Shown here: positions 1 through 9,351 of the stretch, piece after piece
Position numbering within the stretch: position 1 is the stretch's first letter
How the letters are laid out: every line of letters begins with the position of its first letter
Assembly (NCBI RefSeq): GCF_004791695.1
Contig: NZ_SRSO01000001.1
Coordinates: forward strand, 310,001-374,000
Reading direction: 5' to 3'
Origin: Flavivirga rizhaonensis
GTDB taxonomy: Bacteria; Bacteroidota; Bacteroidia; Flavobacteriales; Flavobacteriaceae
Length of the DNA: 64,000 nucleotides
Position numbers and translations under genes: made by a program
Notes under the pieces: generated by a model
What the model was told of the DNA's origin: nothing
Seen by the model: the letters and a program-made list of their open reading frames with translations, nothing else
Database searches by the model: none

Positions 1-2
1 AA

Positions 3-1406
3 ACAGGTAAATTGCTTTTACATGTTTCAAAAAATGATATGGTAACATTTTTAAAAGACATTCAATTGTCTTTTGATGAGATGGCAAAAGATAGAAATAT
101 AAAATATGCGTTGCATTCATCAGAAGAATCTGTTGAAGTTTGGTTTGATAAAATCGAAATGAAAAAAGTAATATTGAATATTCTATCTAATGCTTTTAAG
201 TTCACACCGCAACATGGTAACGTTTCAATAAACATATCAACAAATAAGGAGGCATTAAATAATGGAGGTGATTATAATTATGTAAAAATTGAAATTCAAG
301 ATAGTGGTAAAGGAATTCCCGAAGAAGATATTGAATATGTTTTTGATAGATATTTTCAATTAGGGCAACAAAATGAATTAAGATCTGGTACAGGAGTAGG
401 TTTAGCGCTTGCAAAAGATATTGTAGAACTTCATCATGGTAATATCTATGTAAAAAGCAATTTGGGCATAGGGTCTTGTTTTACTATAGAATTACCCTTA
501 GGGAAAGCACATTTAAAGCCTGATGAAATTATTGAAAACGATTACGAGGATAATGATATTTTAGATTATTATGAAGTTGCTAACGTTAAATCTGGATGGA
601 TTAGAGAAGATATTGAAATTGAGGAAAGCAAATTTGATGAAGCATTACCTTCTATCCTTTTAGTTGAAGATAACACTGAAGTAAGACAATTTATAAAAGA
701 AATTTTCGAAGAAGACTTTAATGTCTATGAAGCAGAAAATGGGCATGCAGGTATTTACTCAGCACAATACAATCCAATAGACGTTATTGTTAGTGATGTT
801 ATGATGCCAGAAATGAATGGACTAGAAATGTGCGCCAAACTTAAAACAGATATAAGAACAAGCCATATACCTGTTATTATGCTTACAGCAAGAACATCTT
901 CAAAAGTGCAAAAAGAAGGGTATGAAACTGGGGCAGATATTTATTTAACAAAACCATTTGATGGACCAACATTAAGGCTACAAGTACTTAATATTTTAAA
1001 ATCTAGAAAGCATTTAATTGAAAAGTTTAAAAAAGATATTCTTTTAGAGCCCAAAGAAATTACAGCAGTATCTACAGACGAAGTTTTCTTGAAAAAGGCA
1101 ATGCAAATTATAGAAGAAAACCTTTCTAATGCTAATTTTAATGTAAATACGTTTATAGATAAAATGTTTATGAGTCAATCTGTATTATACAGAAAAATAA
1201 AAGTATTAACAGGGCAGTCCATATCAGAATTTATTAGATCAGTAAGGTTAAAAAAGGCAAGTCAATTACTCTCACAAACAGATATGAGTATTTCTAACGT
1301 AGCATACGATGTTGGGTTTAATGATTTAAAGTATTTTAGAAAATGTTTTAAAAAGGCGTTTAACGAAACACCGTCACAGTACCGAAAGCAAAAAAATGCA
1401 GGATAA
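3..1406 (+). CDS. Hybrid two-component system sensor/AraC regulator (HTCS), 5' end outside window
   Basis: This is the C-terminal part of a one-protein signalling system that senses a glycan breakdown product and activates the neighbouring PUL. The reading frame is open to the window edge, so the periplasmic sensor and membrane segments lie upstream of base 1. Counting from the TTG at base 12, a histidine-kinase ATPase domain spans about residues 40-165 (N-box NILSNAF, G1 DSGKGIP, G2 GTGVGLALA). A response-receiver domain follows at about 213-330, with phospho-acceptor Asp262 in VSDVMMPEMNG. An AraC-type helix-turn-helix covers about 355-460 (SISNVAYDVGFNDLKYFRKCFKKAF). The dimerisation/phospho-His helix is mostly missing from view. 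The position just before a susCD operon on the same strand is typical for HTCS regulators, so I infer that it controls the 1636-24139 genes. Confidence 0.95.
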   Translation, partial: TGKLLLHVSKNDMVTFLKDIQLSFDEMAKDRNIKYALHSSEESVEVWFDKIEMKKVILNILSNAFKFTPQHGNVSINISTNKEALNNGGDYNYVKIEIQDSGKGIPEEDIEYVFDRYFQLGQQNELRSGTGVGLALAKDIVELHHGNIYVKSNLGIGSCFTIELPLGKAHLKPDEIIENDYEDNDILDYYEVANVKSGWIREDIEIEESKFDEALPSILLVEDNTEVRQFIKEIFEEDFNVYEAENGHAGIYSAQYNPIDVIVSDVMMPEMNGLEMCAKLKTDIRTSHIPVIMLTARTSSKVQKEGYETGADIYLTKPFDGPTLRLQVLNILKSRKHLIEKFKKDILLEPKEITAVSTDEVFLKKAMQIIEENLSNANFNVNTFIDKMFMSQSVLYRKIKVLTGQSISEFIRSVRLKKASQLLSQTDMSISNVAYDVGFNDLKYFRKCFKKAFNETPSQYRKQKNAG

Positions 1407-1476
1407 GTATAGAAATCAGGCTTTTACATAAAAAAAGGCTTAATTTACCCCCTTTTTTTCAATTAAAAATACCCCA

Positions 1477-1484
1477 TAACTTCG
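1477..1484 (+). promoter_or_regulatory. Possible flavobacterial -7 element before the PUL operon
   Basis: TAACTTCG differs at one position from the Bacteroidota -7 consensus TAnnTTTG. It lies about 150 bases before the first PUL gene, in the 229-base gap after the regulator. No clear TTG box is seen at the expected -33 distance. The long leader would suit an HTCS-controlled promoter, but this is a weak call. Confidence 0.25.
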
Positions 1485-1635
1485 TGCATAAATAAGCACC
1501 TTTACCAAAAAATCAATCTAAATCTTTTTTGGTTATAGCTCATGCTTTTTAAATGCATGTACGTTTCCAAAACTATATTAGATAATTTAAATTTCAAACT
1601 AAACTCAATTTAAGAACCAGCAAAACTATAAACTA

Positions 1636-3162
1636 ATGAAAAAATGTTTCCTTTTAATGTCTATAAGCTTTTTATTTCTTTTTACGGAAAGCTGTAATGA
1701 AGATACATTTATAGAAGATCCAACGCTTGAGAGTCTTGGGGAACCTAAAAACTTATCGTATACAGAGATTATAAATGCTAGAGAATTTTCCTTGTTAAAA
1801 ACCGATGTACCAACTATTGATACGGGTGGGCTAATACCAACTTTTGAAATTGTTTCAGGAAGAACAGAAGATGGTACTATTTTAGACGATACTTTTATGA
1901 GCCAAGTGAGTATCGCTGGAACTGTTGAAACTATAGAAAACCTAAGTCCTGAAAACTACTACGAGTTCAATGGAGAAACGGTAACCACTTACGTTTCCGT
2001 AGACACAAGAAATAATGGGGTAATTACTATTAATGACGAAAATAACTTTGGAATTGGTAATTATTATTTCACTATTAAAGCAACAACAACAGCAGGAGAC
2101 AGAACACTTTCAACAACGTTTGAAGATGCATTACATGTTAGTGTGGGACCAGGATTAGTGACTAATTTACTGTATTCGCCACTAGCTCAAAACTTAGTTG
2201 TAGGTGCTGGCTCTCAAACAACACAACCGTTTTTAATTACTGGAAATCCAGATGTAACTTTCGAACTTGGAAGTGATGATGATAAATTAAATATCGATTC
2301 TCAGACGGGCATCATTTCACTTGAAGCTGGATATGCAACAGTAGAAAATGATACTATTTATCCGAAAGTTATAGTAACTAGTAACATAAGCGGAGAGAAA
2401 ACAGAGTTTCAAGGCGAAAGCTTCTTGTTTTTGGTTGCATCAAATACACCAGTTATATTGCCTAAACAAACAAATTACTTTTTCTACCCATCATTAGAAG
2501 CCAATAATAGACTTTATGGTTATTCAGTAGAAGTAATAACACCAGGTGCAGTACTTCCTGAAAATATTTGGAAACAAACAGGACCATCGCCATTAGCCAG
2601 TTTAGATACGTCCTTACCGGTTATCGATGGTAAACAAGCCATTTTTACAAATGCTGTTGTTGGTGGAGCTTCAGTCCCACATGAGTCTGATGTCATTATA
2701 AATACACAAGATTTGAGTCAATATAGGCTCGGTTTCAATTTGTCAGCTGTATTTTATACTCAGAATAGATTTGTAGAATATTTATCAGATGGAAGAACAC
2801 CAACAGATTTAGAGATTTACATATCCACAGATTATACAGGAGACAATGCCGCGGCGACATGGACTAAAGTTAATAGTCAAGTTGCCTGTCAAATAAATAG
2901 TAATACAGATACACCATTTATAGGAACACCATATCCGGGAGATCAGAAAAAAGCAGATCCAGATGGTTTGAAAGATCCTTCTAGGAATGCAGATGGCAAA
3001 TGGGTGCGATGTGAGTTGGATTTAAACCCCTACAAGGATGAGAAACGTTTTACGCTTAAGTTCAAGTACGCCTCATATTTTACAGGAGAAATTAGAGGAG
3101 CAACGGGAAGAGCAGGTAGATACTTTATCTCAGACGTCCATTTTAAAGCTACGGAACAATAA
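1636..3162 (+). CDS. PUL surface lipoprotein of unknown fold, possible glycan binder
   Basis: A 508-residue lipoprotein. The first 20 residues form a signal peptide ending in a lipobox-like LFTESC, with Cys20 as the likely lipidated residue. Several beta-rich stretches with Ig/cadherin-like character follow (for example FGIGNYYFTIKATTTAG and KLNIDSQTGIISLEAG). A final C-terminal domain of about 200 residues looks like a carbohydrate-binding jelly roll (FYTQNRFVEYLSDGRTPTDL; RYFISDVHFKA near the end). I do not recognise a catalytic motif. It lies upstream of susC with a 30-base gap, whereas accessory SusE/F-like glycan-binding lipoproteins usually follow susD. The role as surface glycan-binding protein is inferred from position and export signal only. 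Confidence 0.75.
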   Translation: MKKCFLLMSISFLFLFTESCNEDTFIEDPTLESLGEPKNLSYTEIINAREFSLLKTDVPTIDTGGLIPTFEIVSGRTEDGTILDDTFMSQVSIAGTVETIENLSPENYYEFNGETVTTYVSVDTRNNGVITINDENNFGIGNYYFTIKATTTAGDRTLSTTFEDALHVSVGPGLVTNLLYSPLAQNLVVGAGSQTTQPFLITGNPDVTFELGSDDDKLNIDSQTGIISLEAGYATVENDTIYPKVIVTSNISGEKTEFQGESFLFLVASNTPVILPKQTNYFFYPSLEANNRLYGYSVEVITPGAVLPENIWKQTGPSPLASLDTSLPVIDGKQAIFTNAVVGGASVPHESDVIINTQDLSQYRLGFNLSAVFYTQNRFVEYLSDGRTPTDLEIYISTDYTGDNAAATWTKVNSQVACQINSNTDTPFIGTPYPGDQKKADPDGLKDPSRNADGKWVRCELDLNPYKDEKRFTLKFKYASYFTGEIRGATGRAGRYFISDVHFKATEQ

Positions 3163-3192
3163 CCAACCAAATATCAAACTAAACAATAAAAG

Positions 3193-6100
3193 ATGAAAAA
3201 ATTAATAATAATCACATTAGTTTGCATTACAGTTTCTTTAAATGCTATTGCCCAAAAAAGCATAAAAGGAAAGGTAACAGATGCTGATAATCAATCTCTA
3301 CCAGGAGTCTCTATACTTGTAAAGAATACGAATAAAGGGGTTATTTCAGACTTTGATGGTAATTATAATATTAATAATATTGATGAAAACGCTGTTTTAG
3401 TTTTTACCTATTTGGGCTTCGAGGCACAAGAGATTTCAATAAATGGCAAAACAGTTTTAAATGTAGTCTTAAAAGAATCTGCAGAATCCCTAGATGAAGT
3501 TGTTGTAGTGGGGTATGGTTCTGTAAACAAGCGAGACCTTACAACTTCTATTGGTAGTGTTGATTCAGAAGACATAGTAAAAACTGCTACAACCAATTTT
3601 GATCAAGCATTAGCAGGACGTATTTCTGGTGTTCAAGTATCATCTGTCGATGGCACACCTGGAGCTGCCTTAAATATTATTATAAGAGGAGGTAATTCCA
3701 TAACAGGAGATAATTCACCATTATACGTTGTAGATGGTATTGCTTTAGAGGATTTTGATCCAGCCAGTATTAGCTCTAACGATATTGAATCTTATGATGT
3801 TTTAAAAGACGCTTCTGCAACGGCAATTTACGGTTCTAGAGGAGCCAATGGTATTATAATCATAACTACCAAAAATGGTCGTAAAGATGGGAAAACCGAT
3901 GTTAATTTTAGTATAGCGCACAGTTTACAGTGGATTCCTAATAGACTTGAAGTGTTGAGCCCATTTCAATATGTAAAGTATCAAGAAGGTATTGCTTTTG
4001 CTTTAGATAATTACACGCCTGGATCTGAAACAAGTGAATTTTATAACACCTGGGGAAATCCGGAACTTTATAGAAATATAGAAGGTACAAGTTGGCAAGA
4101 CGAAATTTTTAGGCTTGCAGATACAGATCAATACAATCTAAGTATTAGTGGTGGGAATGAGAATACATCTTTATATTTTTCTTCAGAATACCTCAATCAA
4201 GAAGGTACCTTAATAAACACAGGATTCAAAAAAATAATAAATAATATAAGGATTAATCATAGAATTAATGATAAAGCAAAAGTTAGTGGACAAGTTCAAT
4301 ATGCATTTTCAGATAGAACGGGTTTAAATGTGTCTGGAGATAATACCGTAAGTGTTATCAGGGATGCTGTTCAATTTAGGCCAGTGGAGCCAATTAATGC
4401 TGATGGTCTTTTGTTAGGAGGAGTAGATCCAAATGATTCTAACCAACGCGCATTTTTTAATCCTGTAAAAAATCTTGAAAATACAGATAGAAGCAATCGC
4501 TCTGATGTAGTGAGAGGTAATTTAAGTTTAGATTATGAATTCAATGATAATTTAATTTTAAAACTATCAGGAAATTATCAATTAAATAATACAAAACAAA
4601 CTTTGTTTTTTGGAAAAGAAACGCAACAAGGTACAAACGGAATTAACGGAATAAATGGCACGGTAACGAATAGAAGAATTCAAACCATATCAACATCAAA
4701 TACCTTAACGTACAAGAAAAAGTTTGGAAAACACAATACAAATTTCCTTGCAGGTATGGAGGTACAAGATAGATCTACAGACTTTTCTAGTGCCAGAAAC
4801 TCGCAAATTCCAACCGATATTTTCGGAATAGATAAAATAGGGATAGGTATTTCACCATCCATTCCAGTAACAGCTGTGAGTCAAAATAGACTGTTCTCGT
4901 TCTTTGGTAGGGCTAATTATTCCTATAAATATAAATACTATTTAACCGCCACATATAGAGCAGATGCCTCTTCGAAATTCAAACCAGAAAATAGATGGGG
5001 GTATTTTCCATCGTTCTCAGCAGCTTGGAGAATAAATAACGAAGACTTTGTAAAAGACATTAAGTTTATTTCAGATGCGAAGCTAAGAGCAGGATGGGGG
5101 CGTACCGGAAATAATAGAGTGGGTGATTTTGATGCTATTAGCCAATTAGATATTAATGCGAACAGTGGTTATGTTTGGGGGCAAGGGCAAACGTTTGTTC
5201 CTGGAGCTTTTCAAAGCAATTTAGGTGTGCCAGATTTAAGATGGGAAACTACAGACCAATTAGATATTGGGTTAGATTTAGGTTTTCTAGATAATAAAAT
5301 AGAAGCAACTATAGATTACTATAAGAAAGAAACTAGCGATTTATTGTTAAACGCAGAAACAGCTTTACATACGGGGTTTGAACGTGTACAACAAAATGTG
5401 GGGAAAACTCAAAATGAAGGATTGGAGATTAGTATAAATACTAGAAATATCGATAATAAAAATTTTAAATGGTCGACCTCTTTTAACATTACATTTAATA
5501 AAAATAAAGTTGTGGCATTAAATAGTGGACAAGATGCTATTTTTACAGATCCACAATGGAGTGGCGATGCAGAAAACCAATACATCACTAGAATTGGGCA
5601 GCCAGTGGGGCAAATTTATGGATTACAGTTTGATCGTATTTATCAAGTCGACGATTTTGTTTTCGATAATGCATTGCAATCCTTCACCTTAAAAGATGGT
5701 ATTCCAGATAACGGAGCATTACCAATTGCTCCAGGGAGTGTTAAATTTATCGATCAAAATGGTGATGGTACTATAAATGAAGCAGATAGAGTTGTAATAG
5801 GAAATACACAACCTAAGCATTTTGGAGGGTTAAACAACTCTTTTGAAATTGGTGGTTTTGATGTTCAAGTGTTATTACAATGGTCTTATGACTTTGATAT
5901 TTTAAATGCTAACAAATCCATATTTACAGTGCCGAGAACAAGAAACTCTAGTGGATTCACAGAACTGGCAGATGCTTGGACACCTACTAATACCGATACA
6001 AACATAGGTACCACCAGATACTTCTCAGTATTTGGAAGGCCACCAACAGGAAATTTATTAGATGATAGATATGTTGACGATGGCTCTTATCTAAGATTAA

Positions 6101-6327
6101 AAACGGTTTCTATTGGCTATTCATTACCTAAGGATGTGTTGGAAAAATTAAAGATTAAAAAGCTAAGATTATTTATAACTGGTCAAAATTTATATACATG
6201 GACCGATTATAAAGGGTATGACCCTGATGTTTCCGTAGGAAGATTTGGAGCACTTACACCAAATTTAGATTGGTCTGCATACCCTTTAAGTGCCACTATC
6301 ATGACAGGTATTAATGTTACATTTTAA
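3193..6327 (+). CDS. SusC-like TonB-dependent outer-membrane transporter
   Basis: A 1044-residue outer-membrane porin that imports oligosaccharides using TonB energy, paired with the SusD lid encoded next. It has a signal peptide (about residues 1-20, ending NAIAQ) and an N-terminal carboxypeptidase-regulatory-like domain (KGKVTDADNQSLPGVSILV). The SusC/RagA linker and TonB-box area is VVVVGYGSVNKRDLTTSIG at about 105, followed by a plug domain (PGAALNIIIRGGNSI, YGSRGANGIIIITTKNG). The beta-barrel reaches the C-terminus, which ends in an aromatic residue, as expected for BAM recognition. Length and domain order are normal for the SusC family. The substrate is inferred from the neighbouring PL8, GH88 and sulfatases to be sulfated glycosaminoglycan fragments. 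Confidence 0.97.
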   Translation: MKKLIIITLVCITVSLNAIAQKSIKGKVTDADNQSLPGVSILVKNTNKGVISDFDGNYNINNIDENAVLVFTYLGFEAQEISINGKTVLNVVLKESAESLDEVVVVGYGSVNKRDLTTSIGSVDSEDIVKTATTNFDQALAGRISGVQVSSVDGTPGAALNIIIRGGNSITGDNSPLYVVDGIALEDFDPASISSNDIESYDVLKDASATAIYGSRGANGIIIITTKNGRKDGKTDVNFSIAHSLQWIPNRLEVLSPFQYVKYQEGIAFALDNYTPGSETSEFYNTWGNPELYRNIEGTSWQDEIFRLADTDQYNLSISGGNENTSLYFSSEYLNQEGTLINTGFKKIINNIRINHRINDKAKVSGQVQYAFSDRTGLNVSGDNTVSVIRDAVQFRPVEPINADGLLLGGVDPNDSNQRAFFNPVKNLENTDRSNRSDVVRGNLSLDYEFNDNLILKLSGNYQLNNTKQTLFFGKETQQGTNGINGINGTVTNRRIQTISTSNTLTYKKKFGKHNTNFLAGMEVQDRSTDFSSARNSQIPTDIFGIDKIGIGISPSIPVTAVSQNRLFSFFGRANYSYKYKYYLTATYRADASSKFKPENRWGYFPSFSAAWRINNEDFVKDIKFISDAKLRAGWGRTGNNRVGDFDAISQLDINANSGYVWGQGQTFVPGAFQSNLGVPDLRWETTDQLDIGLDLGFLDNKIEATIDYYKKETSDLLLNAETALHTGFERVQQNVGKTQNEGLEISINTRNIDNKNFKWSTSFNITFNKNKVVALNSGQDAIFTDPQWSGDAENQYITRIGQPVGQIYGLQFDRIYQVDDFVFDNALQSFTLKDGIPDNGALPIAPGSVKFIDQNGDGTINEADRVVIGNTQPKHFGGLNNSFEIGGFDVQVLLQWSYDFDILNANKSIFTVPRTRNSSGFTELADAWTPTNTDTNIGTTRYFSVFGRPPTGNLLDDRYVDDGSYLRLKTVSIGYSLPKDVLEKLKIKKLRLFITGQNLYTWTDYKGYDPDVSVGRFGALTPNLDWSAYPLSATIMTGINVTF

Positions 6328-6361
6328 AATGATGATATACAAAAAGCTAAAAATTACAAAT

Positions 6362-8089
6362 ATGAAAAAATATAAAATATATATTGGTTTATTCTGCTTA
6401 TTGGCATTATCAGTAAGTTGTGAAGAATATTTAAACGTAGAGCCAGAATCCACTTTAGGAATTGATAATTTTTACGCTTCTACCACCGAAGCAGAAATAG
6501 CACTTTCAGGAATTTATTCTGTTTTTGCAAGTTATGAAGTATACGGAAATGCCATGACCATAATTATGGAATCCGGAACAGATGAAGGCTATTACAACAG
6601 ACGTTTTAATGAAAACTGGACCGTAGGCTTATACAGGCATACTCCTGCAGATAGATATGTACAAGATTTATGGACGAGTTTATACACCGCCATTAATTTG
6701 AGTAATTTATTTGTTGAAAAGTTAAAACAAGATAGTTTTAGTGAGGAAGAATACAATAGACTACTGGGAGAAGCACGTTTTTTAAGAGCTCAGGCATATT
6801 TTTTATTAACCAATTGGTATGAAGAAGTACCTATGCCATTAACCTCTACTAAAGATCAATCAGCCAACAATATTCCACCATCTTCTCTAGAGGATTTATA
6901 CGCACAAATTATTAGCGATTTTACATTTGCATCCGAGCATTTAATAAGTGTAGACGATCCAAATTACGTTCAAGGTAGAGCAACAGATATGGCTGCACAT
7001 GGGCTTTTAGCACGCGTATATTTAAAAATGGCAGGTTATCCTTTAAAAGATACATCTAATTATGCCTTAGCTAAAGAACAGTGCGAAATTGTAATTAACT
7101 CAGGTAAATACAGCTTAAACGCATCAGCAAGTACGACGGTTACAGATACCAATGGAGATGAAACCATAGTAGTTACAAGCGATGGCTATAGAAATCACTT
7201 TTTAAGTTACATTCAGAGTGTATACGATACTCAAGAATCTATTTTCGAAATTTCATTCACATATTTAAGAGACATAGGTTTAAACGTAGATGGTAGAATT
7301 GGAGAAACTAACGGAATTCCTTTTGGTTTTGGAGGTGGAAGTAATATCGGATTTCCATCGGCTTTTGGTGGATTTAGCACTACTTCAATTTTAAGGGATG
7401 TTTATAATTCAAATAATGATAGTATACGTAGAGTTTGGAACATACCTGGATACGATTACAGTGGTACTGGAGATGTTAGAAGTGTAACCAATCCACTAAG
7501 TAGAAGTTATGTTCCAGGAAAATATAGACGTTGGGAACCTGCAAATTTTGATGATGTGGCTCCAGGAGTTGAACCTGCAGAGGGATCTCAAGAGGGCTAT
7601 GTTGTTCTTGAAACTGGTACTATTGGAAGAAACTTTACAAACATTAATTTCCCCGTGTTACGCTATGCAGATATATTATTGATGTATGCTGAAGCAGATA
7701 ATGAAGTTAGTGGAGGACCATCAGCTTCAGCGATGCAATATTTAGATGAGGTTAGAACAAGAGCAGGATTAGTACCAATTTCAGAAAAACCAGCAGCTAT
7801 TGCTAGTAAAGAAGCGTTCTTTGGGGAATTGGTTGATGAGCGTTTGCGCGAACTATGTTTTGAAGCCTTACGTAAGCACGATTTAATTAGGTGGGAATTG
7901 TTAGGTGAAAAACTAGCTCTATTAAATGCGACTATTCAAGGCGATCCAAATTATTCTGCTACAAATGCAGATCATCAAGCATATTTAAGACCAGGTTTAT
8001 TTTTCGATCCATCTAAGCATTTATCTCTCCCTTACCCTTTGCAAGAAGTGGAATTGAACAACAGTTTAAACCAAAAACAAGGTTGGTAG
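6362..8089 (+). CDS. SusD/RagB-like starch-binding outer-membrane lipoprotein
   Basis: A 575-residue SusD family lipoprotein that acts as the glycan-capturing lid on SusC. I chose the ATG at 6362 because it opens directly into a signal peptide with lipobox LSVSC. An upstream in-frame start at 6314 would overlap susC and add 16 residues before the signal. The SusD helical TPR-like core is visible: EAEIALSGIYSVFASYEVYG, LLGEARFLRAQAYFLLTNWY and PVLRYADILLMYAEADNE. The RagB C-terminal block is FGELVDERLRELCFEALRKHDLIRW. The gap to susC is 34 bases, so the two are co-transcribed. Confidence 0.97.
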   Translation: MKKYKIYIGLFCLLALSVSCEEYLNVEPESTLGIDNFYASTTEAEIALSGIYSVFASYEVYGNAMTIIMESGTDEGYYNRRFNENWTVGLYRHTPADRYVQDLWTSLYTAINLSNLFVEKLKQDSFSEEEYNRLLGEARFLRAQAYFLLTNWYEEVPMPLTSTKDQSANNIPPSSLEDLYAQIISDFTFASEHLISVDDPNYVQGRATDMAAHGLLARVYLKMAGYPLKDTSNYALAKEQCEIVINSGKYSLNASASTTVTDTNGDETIVVTSDGYRNHFLSYIQSVYDTQESIFEISFTYLRDIGLNVDGRIGETNGIPFGFGGGSNIGFPSAFGGFSTTSILRDVYNSNNDSIRRVWNIPGYDYSGTGDVRSVTNPLSRSYVPGKYRRWEPANFDDVAPGVEPAEGSQEGYVVLETGTIGRNFTNINFPVLRYADILLMYAEADNEVSGGPSASAMQYLDEVRTRAGLVPISEKPAAIASKEAFFGELVDERLRELCFEALRKHDLIRWELLGEKLALLNATIQGDPNYSATNADHQAYLRPGLFFDPSKHLSLPYPLQEVELNNSLNQKQGW

Positions 8090-8160
8090 TTTTTAAATAA
8101 TAAAAAATCAACAGCTAAAAAAATAAAAACGTTCAATAATCAGTAAAGACTAGTCTGGAA

Positions 8161-9351
8161 ATGAGAGAAAATAAATTATTATTTTTAATAATAATAAGCT
8201 TAATGCTTTCGTGTATGAATACAAGTCCAAATAAGGAGAAAATTTTTCAAAAGCAATATTTGGAATCTGCAACAAAACAATTATCAGGCTTATTAAAGAT
8301 TGCTGAAAAAGAAAATAGAAATCCAAGAACCGTTCAGAAGAATGGAGAGATACATTGGACTAAAAAATCGTTTGATTGGACGGAAGGTTTTTTTCCAGGA
8401 AGTTGTTGGTATTTATACGAATTTACAAATGATGCTAAATGGAAAAATGCTGCTGAAAAGTTTCAAGCTCAATTTGAAGATCACAAGAATTTAACCACAA
8501 ATCATGATTTAGGTTTTATTTTTAATTCGTCTTACGGAAATGGTTTTAGATTAACTAAAGACGAGGCATTTAAGCAAGTTATGATTACAGCTGCAGATTC
8601 TTTACTTAGTCGTTTTAACCCAGTAGTTGGTTGTATTAAAAGTTGGGATACCGAGAAAGGTTGGCAATCTAAAAGAAATTGGAAATTCCCTGTAATTATA
8701 GATAATATGATGAATTTAGAATTATTGTTTGAGGTTTCTAAATTAACAGGAAATTCTAAATATAAAAATGCAGCGATAATGCATGCCAATACAACTTTAA
8801 AAAACCACTTTAGGGATGATAATAGTTCGTACCATGTTATAGATTATGATCCTGAAACGGGTGCTGTTAGAAGCAAACAAACAGCGCAAGGATTTGCAGA
8901 TGAAAGTTCTTGGGCACGAGGTCAAGCATGGGGGCTTTATGGGTTTACAGTATGCTATAGATATACGCAAGATAGTATCTATTTAAATCAAGCTAAAAAG
9001 ATAGCAAACTATATTTTAAATTACCCAGGTACACCAAAAGATGGCATCCCTTATTGGGATTATAATGCCCCCAACATTCCCAATGAACCTCGCGATGTTT
9101 CTGCAGCTACTGTAACGGTTTCGGCACTATTGGAACTGGATAAATATGCACAAGAATCTTATCGTTTAAATATTGATAAGATAATAAGCGCTTTATCATC
9201 AGAAAAATACACTGCTAAATTAGGTGAGAACAATAACTTTATTTTAAAGCATAGTGTTGGCAGTATTCCGCATAACAACGAAATTGACGTTCCCTTAAAC
9301 TATGCAGATTATTATTATATTGAAGCATTGCTTAGATATGAATCATTATGA
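8161..9351 (+). CDS. GH88 unsaturated glucuronyl hydrolase, lipoprotein
   Basis: This 396-residue enzyme should remove the unsaturated uronic acid left at the non-reducing end of lyase-made oligosaccharides by a hydration mechanism. A signal peptide ends in lipobox MLSC (Cys18). Family GH88 features are clear: WTEGFFPGSCWYLY at about 73, Asp116 in NHDLGFI and Asp181 in VIIDNMMNLELLF. These two aspartates correspond to the two catalytic Asp known from Bacillus UGL. The GH88 motif ARGQAWGLYGF comes later, then PYWDYNAP. Its stop overlaps the next start by four bases (ATGA), so the two genes are translationally coupled. A GH88 fits a chondroitin, hyaluronan, heparin or ulvan pathway; the adjacent PL8 favours the first two. 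Confidence 0.93.
   Translation: MRENKLLFLIIISLMLSCMNTSPNKEKIFQKQYLESATKQLSGLLKIAEKENRNPRTVQKNGEIHWTKKSFDWTEGFFPGSCWYLYEFTNDAKWKNAAEKFQAQFEDHKNLTTNHDLGFIFNSSYGNGFRLTKDEAFKQVMITAADSLLSRFNPVVGCIKSWDTEKGWQSKRNWKFPVIIDNMMNLELLFEVSKLTGNSKYKNAAIMHANTTLKNHFRDDNSSYHVIDYDPETGAVRSKQTAQGFADESSWARGQAWGLYGFTVCYRYTQDSIYLNQAKKIANYILNYPGTPKDGIPYWDYNAPNIPNEPRDVSAATVTVSALLELDKYAQESYRLNIDKIISALSSEKYTAKLGENNNFILKHSVGSIPHNNEIDVPLNYADYYYIEALLRYESL

Noticed and set aside
1406..1450. Possible terminator after the HTCS gene
   Set aside because: AGGCTTTT and AAAAAGGCTT are direct-like, not complementary, so no stable stem forms.
6314..6361. Earlier start of SusD overlapping susC
   Set aside because: The ATG at 6362 opens directly into a lipoprotein signal; the extension would bury it.
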